NCBI GenBank assembly: GCA_963969595.1
Contig: OZ018417.1
Location: 15,502,501-15,566,500, forward strand
From: Neckera pumila
Lineage: Eukaryota; Streptophyta; Bryopsida; Hypnales; Neckeraceae
DNA length: 64,000 nt
Direction: 5' to 3'
Below, one piece after another: positions 47,856-61,236 of the stretch. Under the pieces are notes generated by a model. It saw only the letters and a list, made by a program, of their open reading frames with translations, did not search any database and had not been told where the DNA came from. The position numbers and the translations under genes were made by a program. Within the stretch, counting starts at the first letter, position 1, and every line of letters starts with the position of its first letter.

Positions 47856-49401
47856 CGTTGCAATTTCCTAGCCAAAGATGACTCTATGAGGTTAATCCTA
47901 TAAAGACGTTGCAAACCAAAGTGGTCCAATGGATGACAAAGAATCCTTCTATATAAAACGGAAGTGCATATGTTCATCTCTAGAATTTTGTGCGACAAGG
48001 GAAGGTCTTGCACAATAGTTTGACCTCCAATGATTTTTTTTCTTAAATTTTTTTTAAGAATATGATTCACACTCTACCAAAAGGAATTATTCAATCACAA
48101 TGACCAGCCCATCTTTATAGATTAAGCTAAATTCACTCCTGAAGATCCACAAAGGGAATATCCCAATCTCCAAGGGAAAATGGTTTGGACTCCTCAACAA
48201 TGTTACGATTTTTCATAACAAGGCTCTACCTTCACGTCACCTTCACGTCACCTAGTCCCTATTTGCAAAGTACAAGAGACCATGTGAAGTGCGAATGATG
48301 ACCAAGATGTACATCGTTGTGTTTGTCACTCCACTCATGCAATCAATAGTAAAAAAAAGAAATTCTCAAATGTTAAAAAGTCATACACAGAGTGATGCCA
48401 GTGGTTCAAATTTGAAGTTTCTTGTCTGAAGCTTTACCTTTCTTCAAAATAAAAGTGGCCTTCAACATTATGGGCTGCAAGCAAATGGAGGTTCTCTTTT
48501 CTGAAACATCCGCCTGCTGCACATTTTCGACCAGAAACACTGTTGCTCTTTTTTCCTCCACAAATAATTCAGAAGATACGTTCGAATCCTAGAATTTTTT
48601 ATCTAGTTTCCTGTCTTTTGGTTTCAATTTTTTCTTGTTTTTTTTCCTTGAATTTCGTCTTTATGGTTCTTATTATTTTTTCTCCAAATTGGGAGATTTG
48701 GCCTTTTTGGGTTCAGTTTCCTGCCTCGGACGTTGATCTTTGACTCCATTCCTGCAACAACGGGATTTCGTCTTCTGGGTTCCGGTGGATCCCCAGTAGT
48801 ACGGCGCATCAACTGACGGGTTCAAGGGATCGATGTCATCTTTGGAGTCCAAGTATGAGATAATTCTGTATTCGAATGTGTTTTTCCTGATGGTTGATTT
48901 ATGCCTTCAATTCAATGCAGACCTTTCCGTGAAGCTCACCAAACTTTTTCATGTAGTGTTCAACAACCCTAATTGGGTTGTGCTCTAACTGGGTCTTGCA
49001 GATTGGGACATGAGCCTTACAGGTGATCAAACAATCATGTGAGATTGCAGATCTTTAGATGAGCAGAGATTGTAGATCGAGTCTGCCTGTAGATCGAGTC
49101 TGTAGATCGAGGCTGACGTTTTCTTAGCATGTAGAACGTCAGGCTTCTATACATTATGCTCAACTACTTTTGATGCGGTCTTCCACAAATTCTTATCGAC
49201 TTGGTTGTTAAGAAATCCCCTCCAACTGTGTCTTGCAGATTGGCACATGCGCTTTACAGATGATCAAGCACGGTCCGCGAGAGCACAGAGATTACAAACC
49301 TTCTGAAGAGTAAAGGTTGAGAGATTCGTTGTTGAATACGAATTGATCAGAGTTGCAAGTTAGACGAGGTGATTATCTCCATAATTGGAAGGAGGATCGA
49401 T
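47856..49401 (+). promoter_or_regulatory. Upstream and leader region of the acyl-CoA oxidase gene
   Basis: No gene is seen. From about 48,480 the sequence loses the AT-rich repeat character and is likely promoter plus transcribed leader. A direct repeat of about 60 bp (GTCTTGCAGATTGG..CATG core) occurs at about 48,986-49,050 and 49,222-49,275, and a short TGTAGATCGAG repeat lies at 49,072-49,110. A minus-strand frame of 72 codons (47,852-48,070) has a protein-like look but no recognisable family. Confidence 0.4.
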
Positions 49402-52400
49402 ATGGCGCACCGTGCAGGATGGCGAATGCAAGTGCTTACGAAGCATTTGTCACAATCTGTTCCTGCTTTTTCTTTACAAGCCTCGGTCTGCTTGGCTTAC
49501 GAAACCCCGGAAGCGAATTCAGGTAATTCGGCAACTTCTTGATTCATCTCATTCTTGCAATGGTTAGCTGGTACTATAGAGGATCTAGTTGAGGAAATCC
49601 AACATAGTATAGGATTTCTTGGGTTTAGAGCTCCAAGTTCGATGCTTTGAAGAGCGCTTGCAGATGAAGGACCCTGATCCCGACTTCAAGGTGTTAGTTG
49701 AATACAAACCCTGCGGAACAATTGCTAGGATCTAGTGAAGAATTTCCAAAAAAGGTCCTGAATTCATCGACGTTTGCTTTTTATGTATATGTTATATACA
49801 TACATACATACATACATACATACAGGGCTCCTCTATACTTCGGAATTGATTGGATTTTGATACCCCATAGCCAGGTCCTCCTGTCCCCTTGCAATCAATT
49901 GTGTGCCATGGTAAGGTCAGCGGTATTGATTCTGTGACTGGAATGTTTTGGTTTGCAGATGAACCTGCTTTCGACAAGTCGGCAATGAGGGTATTGTTGG
50001 ATGGACATGATTTGGAGCTCCGGGACTGGCTTTTCAACCTGATGGCAAACAACGACTTGTTTGTGTCTAGAAGAGTGGGTGACAAAGTGTTTGCGTCTCC
50101 CAACTTCAACGAACCCATGGATGACATGAGAGACAAGATGTGGGAACGCATGCTCTTCCTCCTCCACAACGGCGTCTTCAAGAATTTCTTGACAGATCAG
50201 TCGGTGGATAGCTACCTCAGACGGAATGCCGTTTTTGAGACTTTGAATACCTTTGACCACGCTCTGGCTGTCAAGCTTGGTGTCCATTACAACTTATGGT
50301 AAGTGGTTCTGTCTCTAATTCTCTACTGGAGAGACTAAGCAATGGTTTGAAAATGTATAAAGTTTTGGTGTCCAATACATCTGGTGATTGCAATACTAGA
50401 TTACTAGCATGCTCGAGTCCATCATTTCAATTGTAATATGTGGTCATAGGAATTGTGGCATTCTAAGATTGTTGAATACGGTCACTTTCTACATTGCCCA
50501 AAATAAATGAAAAAAAAAATCCGTGGATTATACTAAGGATTAAATCGAGGATTCTGTAGAAAGTGACATATGAGAATTATAAATTTCTATTTGGGGTAGA
50601 GAAACGTGTGATTGTCCGTTTGTTCAATTCGATTTTCACTCATTTGCAAGTGGTCAAATCTATTGAACTTTGTCAAGTTCATGATTTCTGTGGATGGTGG
50701 GCTGCAGGGGGGATGCTATAGTGAAAATGGGCACAAAAAGGCATCATGACAAGTGGTTGCAGCCCACTGAAGAATTTGAAGTTCGAGGTTGCTTTGCAAT
50801 GACGGAACTTGGCCATGGTAGCAATGTGAGTTGTATGTCGCGCTCAAATTTGTATCATTCTCAACCGAAACACTCTTTAACACTCATGTGCGATCTTGTA
50901 TTGACTTTTTTGTTTCTACTGCAAGGGAGAGATTTAACTAGGATCTGTGAACGAGGAATAGTTTACAGATCTTGAATGAGAATGAAACAAGTGCTAATAG
51001 CAATGGGTACATCACTCCATTGTATTATATCTAGTGGTGGGACACATGGTTATTGGAATGACGGCATTCTAAATTTGTCAAATATGATTGCTCAAATTTA
51101 CGTAAAGTGAGGATTGTACTTAGGATTATATGAAAAGAGACGATAAAAATTGTATGTTTGTATTTGGGGTAGAGTCACTTGGTTTTAGCTGCTTGTTGAT
51201 TGAGCAATGGAGGTGTCTGAGTAGGGTTCCAAGTCAATATGCTCAGTGATGATGGATCGTTTTAGTTTTGCCGACACATATCTTATGCCGGGATTTAATT
51301 TGGGAATGCATGGTTTTGTGATGACCAGGTGCGTGGAATTGAGACGGTAACCACTTATGACCCGTCAACTCAGGAGTTCATTATCAACACTCCTTGTGAA
51401 TCGGCTCAAAAGTACTGGATAGGAGGTGCTGCAAAGGTAACCTGCCTTGGAGAATTTCCCTATCTTCAATATCCTGAACCCTAACCCTGCTTTAGAGGAA
51501 AATCCGCTCAATTATGTTACACTACTGGCACATTTATGTATAGATTCTTAGATTCTGGCACTTCCCAAAATCAAGGTGTGGGATATGTTAGCAATTTGAT
51601 AATCAATGTTCACATTTTTGGAGAAGCCTTCCTTTGGGTCTCTGCAGCATGCTACCCACACAATTGTATTCTCTCAGTTTCTCATAAACGGGAAGAATGA
51701 AGGTGTTCACGCCTTCGTGTGCCAAATACGAGGTGCCGACGGTCTTTGCTGCTCAGGAATCCGGCTTGCTGACTGTGGCCACAAGGCTGGATTGAATGGT
51801 GTTGACAATGGACGCATTTGGTAAGCCATCTGGACACATTGTTGGCCTCAAATGCTAATTGATGAAAGAGGTTATAGGATTTTTCAAAGTGATCAAGGTT
51901 AAGAAATGCTTCTTGGACACACATAACACTCTAGTAGAGCAGAGTTGACCACCTACCCTTTTTACAGGAGGTGCACTGTTGTTGGTGGAAACTACACTTG
52001 CTTAAAATACTTGGTTGAGTACTAATGCTCTCATTCTTGAACTCAAGATGTGAGGATCTGTAAGATGTTAGAGAATTCGAACATCTTGGATACCTTGATT
52101 CTTCCTTGAATTTGCACTTGGGCCCAGGGTGTTTGCATCTCCTTTGAAGAATCTTATGCTAATTATCTGAATTTTCTGTATAGCATCCTGACAGATTGCA
52201 AAAACTGGTAACAGGTTCGATAAAGTTAGGATTCCTCGTGAGAACTTGCTCAATGCTGTTGCCGACGTTACTCCGGATGGGCAATACGTGAGTTCAATTG
52301 AGAATCCTGATCAGGTACCGAATTCTCCAAATGCTCAACGTGCTCGTTCTGTTACATGTCTGATTTGAAACTGAAGGAATAGGGGCGTGGCAGATCATGT

Positions 52401-55400
52401 CATTTTATGAAACTGTTAACCTAATATTTGAATTCAGTTTCAACTGAAGCTTGAGGGCGAATGTTTTTCGGTTGTTTTTGTGTAACCTGAATCATCACAG
52501 ACAGAATTCAACCATGAGTTTTTGATTCCTAGGCCCTGCTGGCACCAATCAAGTGGCGCCAATTAGCTAAAGAGGTTTTAGGCCTATGAGCTAGGTGGAA
52601 GTTAACTAACCGATTGTGTGCCTGCACCTAGTAGGGAGTTAATTAGGCTTTTCGAGATAGCTAACTGCTGCTACTTGGTTTGTGCGAGCAGATTTATCCC
52701 TTCAAACCATTAATTGGTATAATTGTCCAAATTTGGGGGAGTTAAAAATCCATGGCAAGTTAATTAGCAGGAGTTAAAACCAATTTGCTAATTGACACAA
52801 CTTGGGCAGTATGGGGAGCTAGTAACAAATTCCAATTAGCTAATTGGTTGGTTTCGTTGCTTATTCACTTGTTATTTTTACAGAGATTCGGTGTGTTCAT
52901 GGCTCCACTTTCATCAGGTCGGGTGACCATTGCTGTGAGTGCAATCAATCAAGCAAAGTTGGGCCTTTCTACGGCACTGCGGTATGCTCTGGCAAGGCGT
53001 GCATTTTCATATTTTGCAGACCAGCCTGAGGTGCTCCTGCTCGACTACCCAAGCCACCAACATCGGTTGCTACCGCTTCTGGCTAAAACGTGAGTTCATC
53101 TCTGAGTGCTTAATATCTCACAGTTTAATTGCTAGGTGACTCTAATCCTCAGCCTTCTATTCCATGTCTCTGTACTAAGATAGGGACACCCAAAATCGCC
53201 TCTATTGGTATAGAGCAGATGTACTATTTCTAGACGGGTAAAATTTTGCCCTTTCTAGTTGGCGATTGAAAGAGGATTCTATCGCACTTTAAAACCCTAA
53301 ACCGTATGCAACCGCATGCAAAAGTTATGAAAGGTCAAGATTTCTCGGTAAATGTTCTAGAATCAATTCTTTAAAAATAGGCACATATTGATCAAGGGCA
53401 TTACACCAGCTGAGCATTTAAGCAAGTGGCGCTTTTGAATCCTTGGCAGTTTTGGGTGTCCGCACCAGATGGTGTAGTGAGAAGCTAAATTTGTGATCAA
53501 CTGCAGGTATGCCATGAATTTTGCTGCACTGGACTTGAAGAACTTGTATTTCAGAAGAAATCCGAAAGACTTCAAGGCCCTTCATGTAATATCTAGTGGG
53601 TTCAAGGCTATGTTTTCGTGGCACAGCATGCGTACCCTCCAGGTATGTTCCCCAATTTTAATAGGCATGTTGTCTGGAATATTGGGATGCAGGATTTAGC
53701 ATAATATTTTACATCAGTGTAATCAATTGCCCACCCTTTTCACTACAGCAGGATAATAACTACACTTGCCTATGAAAGTTGTCGGAGTACCAATGCTTTC
53801 ATTCTTGAACTCAAGATGTGAGAAGATCTGTGCCTAAGAAAGAAGATGTCAGAAAAGCAGAGTTTCCTGGGTACACTGATTCTCCCTTTTCAAGGGATTT
53901 GCAGCTCCTTTCAAAAATATTTTTAGGGTTGCCAATGGACCTCGTACTAACTGGTTGCAGGAATGCCGGGAGGCATGTGGAGGGCAAGGTTTGAAGACTG
54001 ATAACCGCATTGGCCAGCTCAAAGCAGAACACGACGTGCAGTCGACTTTTGAGGGGGATAACAATGTGCTCATGCAGCAGGTGAGCAAAGCCTTGTTGGG
54101 GGATTACACCTCTGCTCGCAAGAAAGGCCAACCTATGAAGGGCATGGGGCTGGAACATCTGAATGGACCTCGGCCTGTCTTGCCCAAGGACCTGAGCAGT
54201 TTTACACTTCGTGATTCCAGGTTTCAGGTACCAAAATTTAGGGTGCAACTAATGGTAAACATCTCAATATCTGGAATTAATGAGCTTGAATGGTATTGAC
54301 AATTCTGGCTAAGAGTTTCTGTGCATAGTTATCAGTTTAGCTCTGTCGTTGATGAGGTGTGTGCATGTGTCAGTTAGTACTTTTTCAGCTTCGGGAGCGA
54401 GGCTTACTTGAGCTTTTGGACGCACGAGTCAAGAATCTCATTTCCAAGGGACTGTCTACCACTCAAGCATTAATGTCGGTAAGTTTCTAAATTGACTTGG
54501 GAAAGTCTCAAACTCAAATCTCCTGGGGTACCTTGTTGCGATTCTTAAATCCATGCGAGTTGTAAGATAGGAGTAAACCAGGAATTGGGCATCTATCTAG
54601 GAAAATGTATGTGTCTTTGAAAGTGAAATGAATCCAAAGCATATCAATCAAAAGTAATTACACCTAAATGCGTCCAAATAAGCAATTAAGCACTGTTCCT
54701 ATGTTCCTATTATCAAATTGCATAATTTTTTTGGAAGTTGTTGGGAGTCAAAACATTCTCTTCTTATGCATTTTCTGGACACTATGAATAAACTATGAAT
54801 TTTCGCGATCCTAGGCTCTAGAGTTTGTACATTTTAGGCAAGAATCTGTAGGGGTTGATTTTAGAAAGGGGTCACACGTAATTGCAGTCACCTTGTGCTG
54901 ACCACAGCTTCCAATTTGGTTGCCATCCACAGAGCTACCAGCTAGCGGAGGATTTGGGAAAGGCATTTACTGAGCGGACAGTTCTAGAGAGCATTCAGAG
55001 TGCAGAGCATCAAGCGACAGACTCAATCAAGGGAGTTCTTGGCTTGTTACGGACGCTCTCTGTACTCTCACAAGTTGACGAGGAGCCTGTGTTCTTGAGG
55101 TATGAAATTCTTGGCACTTCTATAAACCTTCCTAGGGGTCAGCACAATTAGGCAAAAAACAGAGGTAGTGCTCACCTTCGACTACAACCAAAAAGTGCCT
55201 TCACTGTTGGCTACGGTGGAATTCACATCATTTTATACTTCAGTTGCTGTAACTCATTAATTAGTCGTAAACAAATTTTCAAATTTATCAAGGACAAACA
55301 TAATGATTTTAAACTTATTCTATTCCGTTTATTATGCGACACTTTGAATGCAAACATACAGCCAAACGTAAAAAGAACATATTAGACTTAGTTTAGGCCT

Positions 55401-55650
55401 CAGAAATTTCAGATTTTGGTGTAGCTCCTTTCAGCAGTGATGAACAATATTGGTGTTATGCAGGTATGGGTTTCTGTCGCCCGAGCTGGCGCAGCTTATT
55501 CACCGGGAAGTAGCTGCCATTTGTGCTGAGCTGCGGCCACAGACTCTCCACCTGGTCGACTCGTTCGGCATTCCGCAGCCATTTCTTGGTCCCATTGCTT
55601 ATGACTGGCTGGAGTCCAACTCCTGGGAACATGTCGATGCTGATTGCTGA
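49402..55650 (+). CDS. ACX3: Peroxisomal acyl-CoA oxidase, ACX3 type (medium chain)
   Basis: It catalyses the first, H2O2-producing step of peroxisomal fatty-acid beta-oxidation. Twelve exons: 49402-49522, 49959-50298, 50708-50825, 51329-51436, 51648-51820, 52215-52314, 52884-53089, 53507-53642, 53961-54227, 54374-54478, 54933-55099, 55464-55650. All introns are GT-AG. The sum is 2028 nt, 675 residues, the length I remember for Arabidopsis ACX3. The start is supported by a PTS2 import signal at residues 8-16 (RMQVLTKHL, fitting R-x6-H-L); there is no C-terminal PTS1. Family blocks seen include [39 protein letters not shown], [20 protein letters not shown] and [10 protein letters not shown], whose Glu is probably the catalytic base. 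No disruption was found. Medium-chain specificity is inferred from the ACX3 match only. Confidence 0.95.
49795..49824. repeat. (CATA)n microsatellite in intron 1 of the acyl-CoA oxidase gene
   Basis: About seven CATA units. Confidence 0.9.
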
Positions 55651-56498
55651 TCTGAGACACACGTTGGTCCTGGGACAGTGACAATGTCAAGTTTGAACCA
55701 TCTTTTAAACAAAGAAGAAGACATTAGGATATTTACGAGTAGAAAAGTGCATCATATGGAGCACTTTAACCAGAAGTTGACTTCTGGAAGAAGCTCATGC
55801 TTTTTGCTTGTTCAGGTCGACAAAACATTTAACTGGGTCGTTACGAGCTTTGGATGACGATGTGAACTTTCAAGAAGTTGCATTGTCGGGTTCTGCAAAT
55901 GAAGTCCGCTACATCATAGATGTATTCTCAAAGTCCAGTCAATCTTTATAAGATTGAAAACCAGTCCGATACTTAACAGTCAACTGTACAATTTGGGCAT
56001 CAAGAAGGGCAGGACGCTAAACACCTCCCATCGATCTCTCTGGAATCGAACTACCTGGTGGATCAACGTGTGTCTGAAGGTTCGAAATGCACTAAACGTG
56101 AAACCATCATTCGAAGTGAAGTTACTTGAAGAAAAACTCTGATCGAATCAATGCTTCCAACTATGTTACATGCTCATTTCACTATGATACCTCTTAAGAA
56201 TCTGTTGTCATCCAAGCAGACAGTAGATCAAGGGGCCTTCGATCACCTCCCTCGACAGTCTAAGCAGACGTGAATGTGGTAACCGTACCAACTACCGTTA
56301 CGATCTGTATGCAAAAAAGTAGATCCAAGAGGAACCATTCAGCTAACATACAAAAGGTAAGATGCGGTTACCACAGAGGTCTCGATCACCAACGGTCGTC
56401 ACGCATCCCCAATTTGAAATTGCGCCTCGGGGAATCCATGTGATTGCACTTATGTCTAAATAAATGGTTACAACTACCTAGCAAGCTGCAGCAGTTGT
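55651..56498. other. Intergenic space between convergent genes
   Basis: It holds the 3' untranslated regions of the acyl-CoA oxidase (+) and the O-fucosyltransferase-like gene (-). No element of the TTAA families and no convincing reading frame are seen. Confidence 0.7.
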
Positions 56499-59400
56499 TC
56501 AGTCTTTGATTTCAGCAATCGCGCGCCTAGCAGTGCACATGCAGTCTGGTGCTGGATACGTGTAAATCGACTGATTGGGCAGTCGCAGGGTGACTTGGCC
56601 CATCCTACTTCTGTGACCTTCAAGCACGGTTCTCCTGAACTCTGGCCATGTCAAGCTTTCGTTTAGAAAAAGACGAGCCATCAAATTCATATCTGGTTTT
56701 ATTGTCTTCCTCACGTTCAAATATGTACGATGCGCTGCCTGCAGGATAAATACGTGGAGACACATAAGTCAGAGAGTAGCATTGGATTGATATAATCAGA
56801 ATGATCATTACATTTTTTCTCAACTTAGCACATCATCGCTGCTTGGTTTGTACTCCATTGTACTGTACAAAACAGATTCCAAGGTTTGTTACAGTGATGT
56901 GTAAGAGCCTAATATGAATGGCGTATGAATTTCACTTGATCTGGTCCAAGATACAGAAGTTTAGAATTAGCGCAAAAGCATAAAACGATCATCGAGATGT
57001 GCTAGGAGGTCTGTCCAGGTTAAGAAGGTTTTCACAATGATTTTTGCAAACGCTCGTCATTGAATACTTACCACGGAATTGTGCATGTTGCCACGCGATG
57101 CAGACATGAAGATGTCACTATGAAGAGAAACATGGTAGTCAATGGCTGCCAGTTGTGAGGCTTTTCCAGCAAACGGCTGAAGCTCCTCAGCTGTGGCTAG
57201 AGTATTTTTCGTGTCCATGCCAGGAAACAAGGTCTGTAGAAGATTCATCCTTGCAGAGCCCCCATAAACCTGCCACAAGTCCAGAATAGAAATGACGAAG
57301 ACCATCAGAAGAAATACTGACTGAGAACCGATCGCTCACAAGTATAAACTACTCAATACAACTAAAAACTGTACTTCAACTATGCAGAGCTCTTGCAAAC
57401 GTTAAAAATCATCTCGATAAAACATAATCACAAGATCCTGAAACATTACGAAAACAAACAGCCTGTAAAATCTTTGCGAACTCAGAATGAATGAATACTC
57501 ACTGTGTATGAGGCCAGATACACGTGTGTCTCGGGGCCGAAGCCTAAAGCTGCCAACATTATGCCGACCTCCTCAGGTGTCATTGGGCATTTACCCCTGT
57601 GACGCAATTCCCTGTCTGAAAGAAGAGCATTGCTAACACGTCCTTGCCAAACAACGCTACGATATTTGGCGAGAGCTAATCGCTCTGCCTTGCCACCTCC
57701 AAAGTCACATGCTGAATGTGCAGCCATGTCCTGCAAAGCACACTCATAAGGTGCAACAACAAGTCCTCTACTTACTCCGCTCCCCATAATCACCAAAAGG
57801 TCTCAGCACTTATTTACATAATATCATGACGATCTCTAGAATGCAGTCACCCCACAAACGGACAGATACTTGCTAATACAGTAAAAGACTGCCATCAAAT
57901 CTTGGACTGACTGCATAAGATTGGTGGAGTACTACTAATACTACAGACAATTTTTGACACGCTGCATGACAGAAAGGCAAAGCAGGAGTTGCCACGCTAC
58001 CTTGTCAAAACGAAGGTGTAGAGCTAGATATTTATGTTTCCCAGTATCACTATCCACGTTCCGTGCTTGAGACTTTCGAAGCCTTTCCACTAAAAGGTTC
58101 CCCAAGTGCTCAATGCTAGGCACAAATCGCAGAGCTTCAAAGTTAACTTTGCAACGCAAACGCTGAATCTCATCCGGAAGTTCATTGAAAGCAAGCCTGT
58201 GTGAAAAGGGCGCAACTGCAACCACCCCAGAGCTGCCAAAGAACCAGCACATCCTACAGGTTTTAGCAAGAAATGCCAGAAAAAAGCACTAGGAATGAAT
58301 GTTTCATAAATAGATCGTACACGATGCAATCTGTTGCCGAAGGGCAGCCTGGCGAGAGTGCAGGAAGGGAGGTTCTCATACCTTTTCATGAGAGGCAGCA
58401 CATTTGCTATGTACCACTCAGGAGAGGCTTGCACAGGAGCGCTTTTAACACGCGTAGCACGATAGCCAGTTGCATAATACTCCCTCGTGCTCCACTCAAA
58501 CTCTCGAGGCAGCTCAGTTACAATATTGACGTCAAGGATCAATGTCTTCAAGAAATGATCCACATCAAATATGTCTGCAAATGAGCTGCAGCAATTCCTT
58601 TGGTAAGCTTTGCATACTTGCATCCGCATCAAAGAAATCACCGATTTTGCTACGTGTCAAATAAGCATACTAATTGATCCTTACATTGATAAGAGCGTAG
58701 CCCTGACCATATAAGATAAACAGAATATTGCTACTATAAGCCTAAATTATAATCAGTAAATGACTAGTGAGAAGATTTAGCAGCTTGACTTCCATTGCTG
58801 CTTACCTGAAGTCTTTCCAAACAGGATTGACATCGAATTGAGGAAGAAGCAGAGTTGCATTCAGAATTTTCGCTACAGCAACGGCATCACATATCTGTGA
58901 AGAAATCGACCATCATCTAATATTTCAAATAGAAAACTTTGAGTAGCATAGCTAACACACAATCAAATCAATATCAAATTCAAGCAATCTCAAAAGGAGA
59001 AAGACTAACCCCCATTCGCTGTTGATTCAAGCCGCCTTCTAAAAAGACTTGCAAATATCCGTTAGAAACAGCTGGACGAGCTGCTCCAGAGAGGCCAACA
59101 TACTCTGGTATTAGGTGAGATAAGAAGTATCAGATATACTGATAGTACGAATTTCATTGAACGCAGAAAGAAACTAAACTGCAGGAAGAGATGTTACTGA
59201 AAATCTCAGAGCAACTAGATAATAAGAAACAATGAAGATCTCCAGAATAGTGTACATTGAGTTAGAATTGTCAACCAAGTAGTTGCAACTTACAGGATTC
59301 CTCATCTTGACGAGTACACGGCATCCACCCTCCACTGTCTGGTCGATCCCACAATCCTTCAGGTTCTGTTTCGTGCTGACATACAAAACAAGCTCAGGTG

Positions 59401-60325
59401 GTATGACGGAGAATCTCAACAAAAGTGGAAAGTCGTACACTTTCCAAAAGTAATCACAGCCAGTAAATGCAATAGCATAGGAAAATCAAAACATTTCAAC
59501 TTCAACATTTAAAAAAAATTGCTCCTAGGCGAGCAAAGTCCTTCCTATATCCTGACAACGAAAGCTCGAGTGTTTTTAGTGCTTACAAGTCTTGCATTGC
59601 GAAGTGAGTCTAAAAGAGCCTCGTGCTTGGCAGTAGGAGGTTCCCATTCCTGCAGCAACAATCACAAATCAATGACTGCTAAATCCAAATTGTCTGATGC
59701 GCAATTGAGCACTTCGTGAAAAGTCGATTTTACTCGAATTTCACTAATTTTCGACTTTTCGTCACATCTGCACCATCAAAAGATATCTTTAATGGTCATT
59801 TTAAGAGCCTATTTTTATTTATTTTTGGTTCTATTTCGAATGTTTCGAAGAGGATTTCAGAATTTTCTTGCGTCATTTTCATTGCTTCCAAACATTTTTC
59901 TATCAGCAGCTGTATTAACAGTTCAATAGTTGCCTAACATTTCACCTACAGTAATTCTAGCCACTGATTTGGTATAGAATTACTTAAACTTGAGTTTCCC
60001 AAGCATCGCTGAGTTGAAGCTTGGGCATGGTTGAGTTAAAATAACTTACCAAAACATGATCCATGCCAGGACAAGCCTTCCCAAGCATGAATCACGCTTC
60101 GGGAAAAACTTGACTTCGAACTTTTCAAGACATAATTTCAAAGAGAGCGATATGTTAATAACTTACAGAAAACAGAGAGGTCTCCCAACTGGATGCCGGG
60201 AATAGATTCGGACTCAATACAGGCAAGGCGGCCACCACCATCGCCATCCACACGCTCAACATCTTCACTCCATCTCTTCGCCCCATGGAGTTCATTCGGC
60301 GGAAAATTCCCATACTTTTAGACAT
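56499..60325 (-). CDS. O-fucosyltransferase family protein (plant GT106/DUF246-like)
   Basis: Ten exons on the minus strand: 60325-60167, 59649-59587, 59375-59294, 59080-59010, 58894-58806, 58585-58382, 58253-58001, 57730-57503, 57269-57072, 56738-56499; 1587 nt, 528 residues. A hydrophobic stretch near residues 22-40 fits a Golgi type II signal anchor. Motifs in order are SNGYLQVFLEGGLNQQR, ICDAVAVAKILNATLLLPQ, ADIFDVDHF, LRCKVNFEALRF, YLALHLRFDKDMAAHS, CPMTPEEVGIMLAALGF, YLASYTVYGGSARM, and DIFMSASRGNMHN. These are hallmarks of the plant family. The exon 4 acceptor at 59080 is chosen because the alternative AG at 59104 gives an in-frame TAG with the strong GTAAGT donor at 59293. Members act on cell-wall glycans or glycoproteins; acceptor unknown. 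The gene converges on the acyl-CoA oxidase. Confidence 0.93.
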
Positions 60326-61236
60326 CTCTAGCTTTCCAACAAGTAACCCTAATAAATTGTCTTGCCCGCTGAGAAGCTCATTTCGCGAACAATTTAGAAA
60401 ACTCGCTTCAAAGCGAAATTCAACTCCTCGATCTTATACTAAATCGCACGACGTTTAGCTGGGAAATCCTCAAAATCTACATAGGATTCACAGTCGCATA
60501 ATTCAATGCCCTGAATACAGGAAAAATACCATAGATCTCAACAAAAATGTTGTGACACCCTACAGCTGAAGAGGAACGTTGCCATCCACGTCTGGATCAT
60601 TCCGAAATATTCCTTGCACTCCAGTACTCCAATGAATTTACCACCAGAAGCAATCCTACAGCAAAACCTTGCCACGTTGTTTCTCTATTGGGCCGAATAC
60701 AGTGACAGAATGGTCGAAATCAAGGGAAAATAAAAAAAATAGAAGATCATCCGTAACCGAAACTCCGTCAACTCCAGGTAATGGAAAAAACATCGGCACA
60801 AATCCGTCCACCAAGCCGACACAAAATCCTCATTAAATCTCTTTGGTTGTGTCGAACAGGGACCAAAATGGTTGGGATGAAGCTCAAAAGGAGGCGGAAA
60901 AAGGATCGATAACGAAGACTCTCGATCCAAAGCGCTCCATCGCAGCATCAGAAAGAAAGCTTCCTTGCGGCGAAACGCTCGCAGATCAAACTGACGTCCC
61001 ACAACGCAATTGCAGAGCGAAATTAGCGTTCCGGCAAAAGGCTTCGCTGCACACGGTGCTTCTGCCCGGGACTGGTGACGCAATAGAAACGGCCCGACCT
61101 CGACCCGCGAAGTTTCTCACTAAGTAAAAAAAAAGTACTCCGTATCTAAAAATAAGTGTAAGAATGAATCACTTAATCCTTCATTACATTCATTAGCACT
61201 CTCCGGCGTCCATCAGGAAAATACCCCTCCATTGAA
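60326..61236. other. Upstream region of the O-fucosyltransferase-like gene
   Basis: Moderate-GC sequence upstream of the start codon, probably promoter and 5' untranslated leader. Short open frames on both strands (about 60,685-61,127) overlap each other and show no recognisable motif, so they are not called as genes. Confidence 0.4.

Noticed and set aside
48570..48600. tRNA T-loop-like GTTCGAATCC
   Set aside because: No acceptor stem, D-arm or anticodon arm can be folded around it.
59104..59294. Apparent premature stop in the O-fucosyltransferase-like gene
   Set aside because: The TAG appears only if the AG at 59,104 is used as acceptor. The AG 24 nt downstream keeps the frame and restores the family motif.
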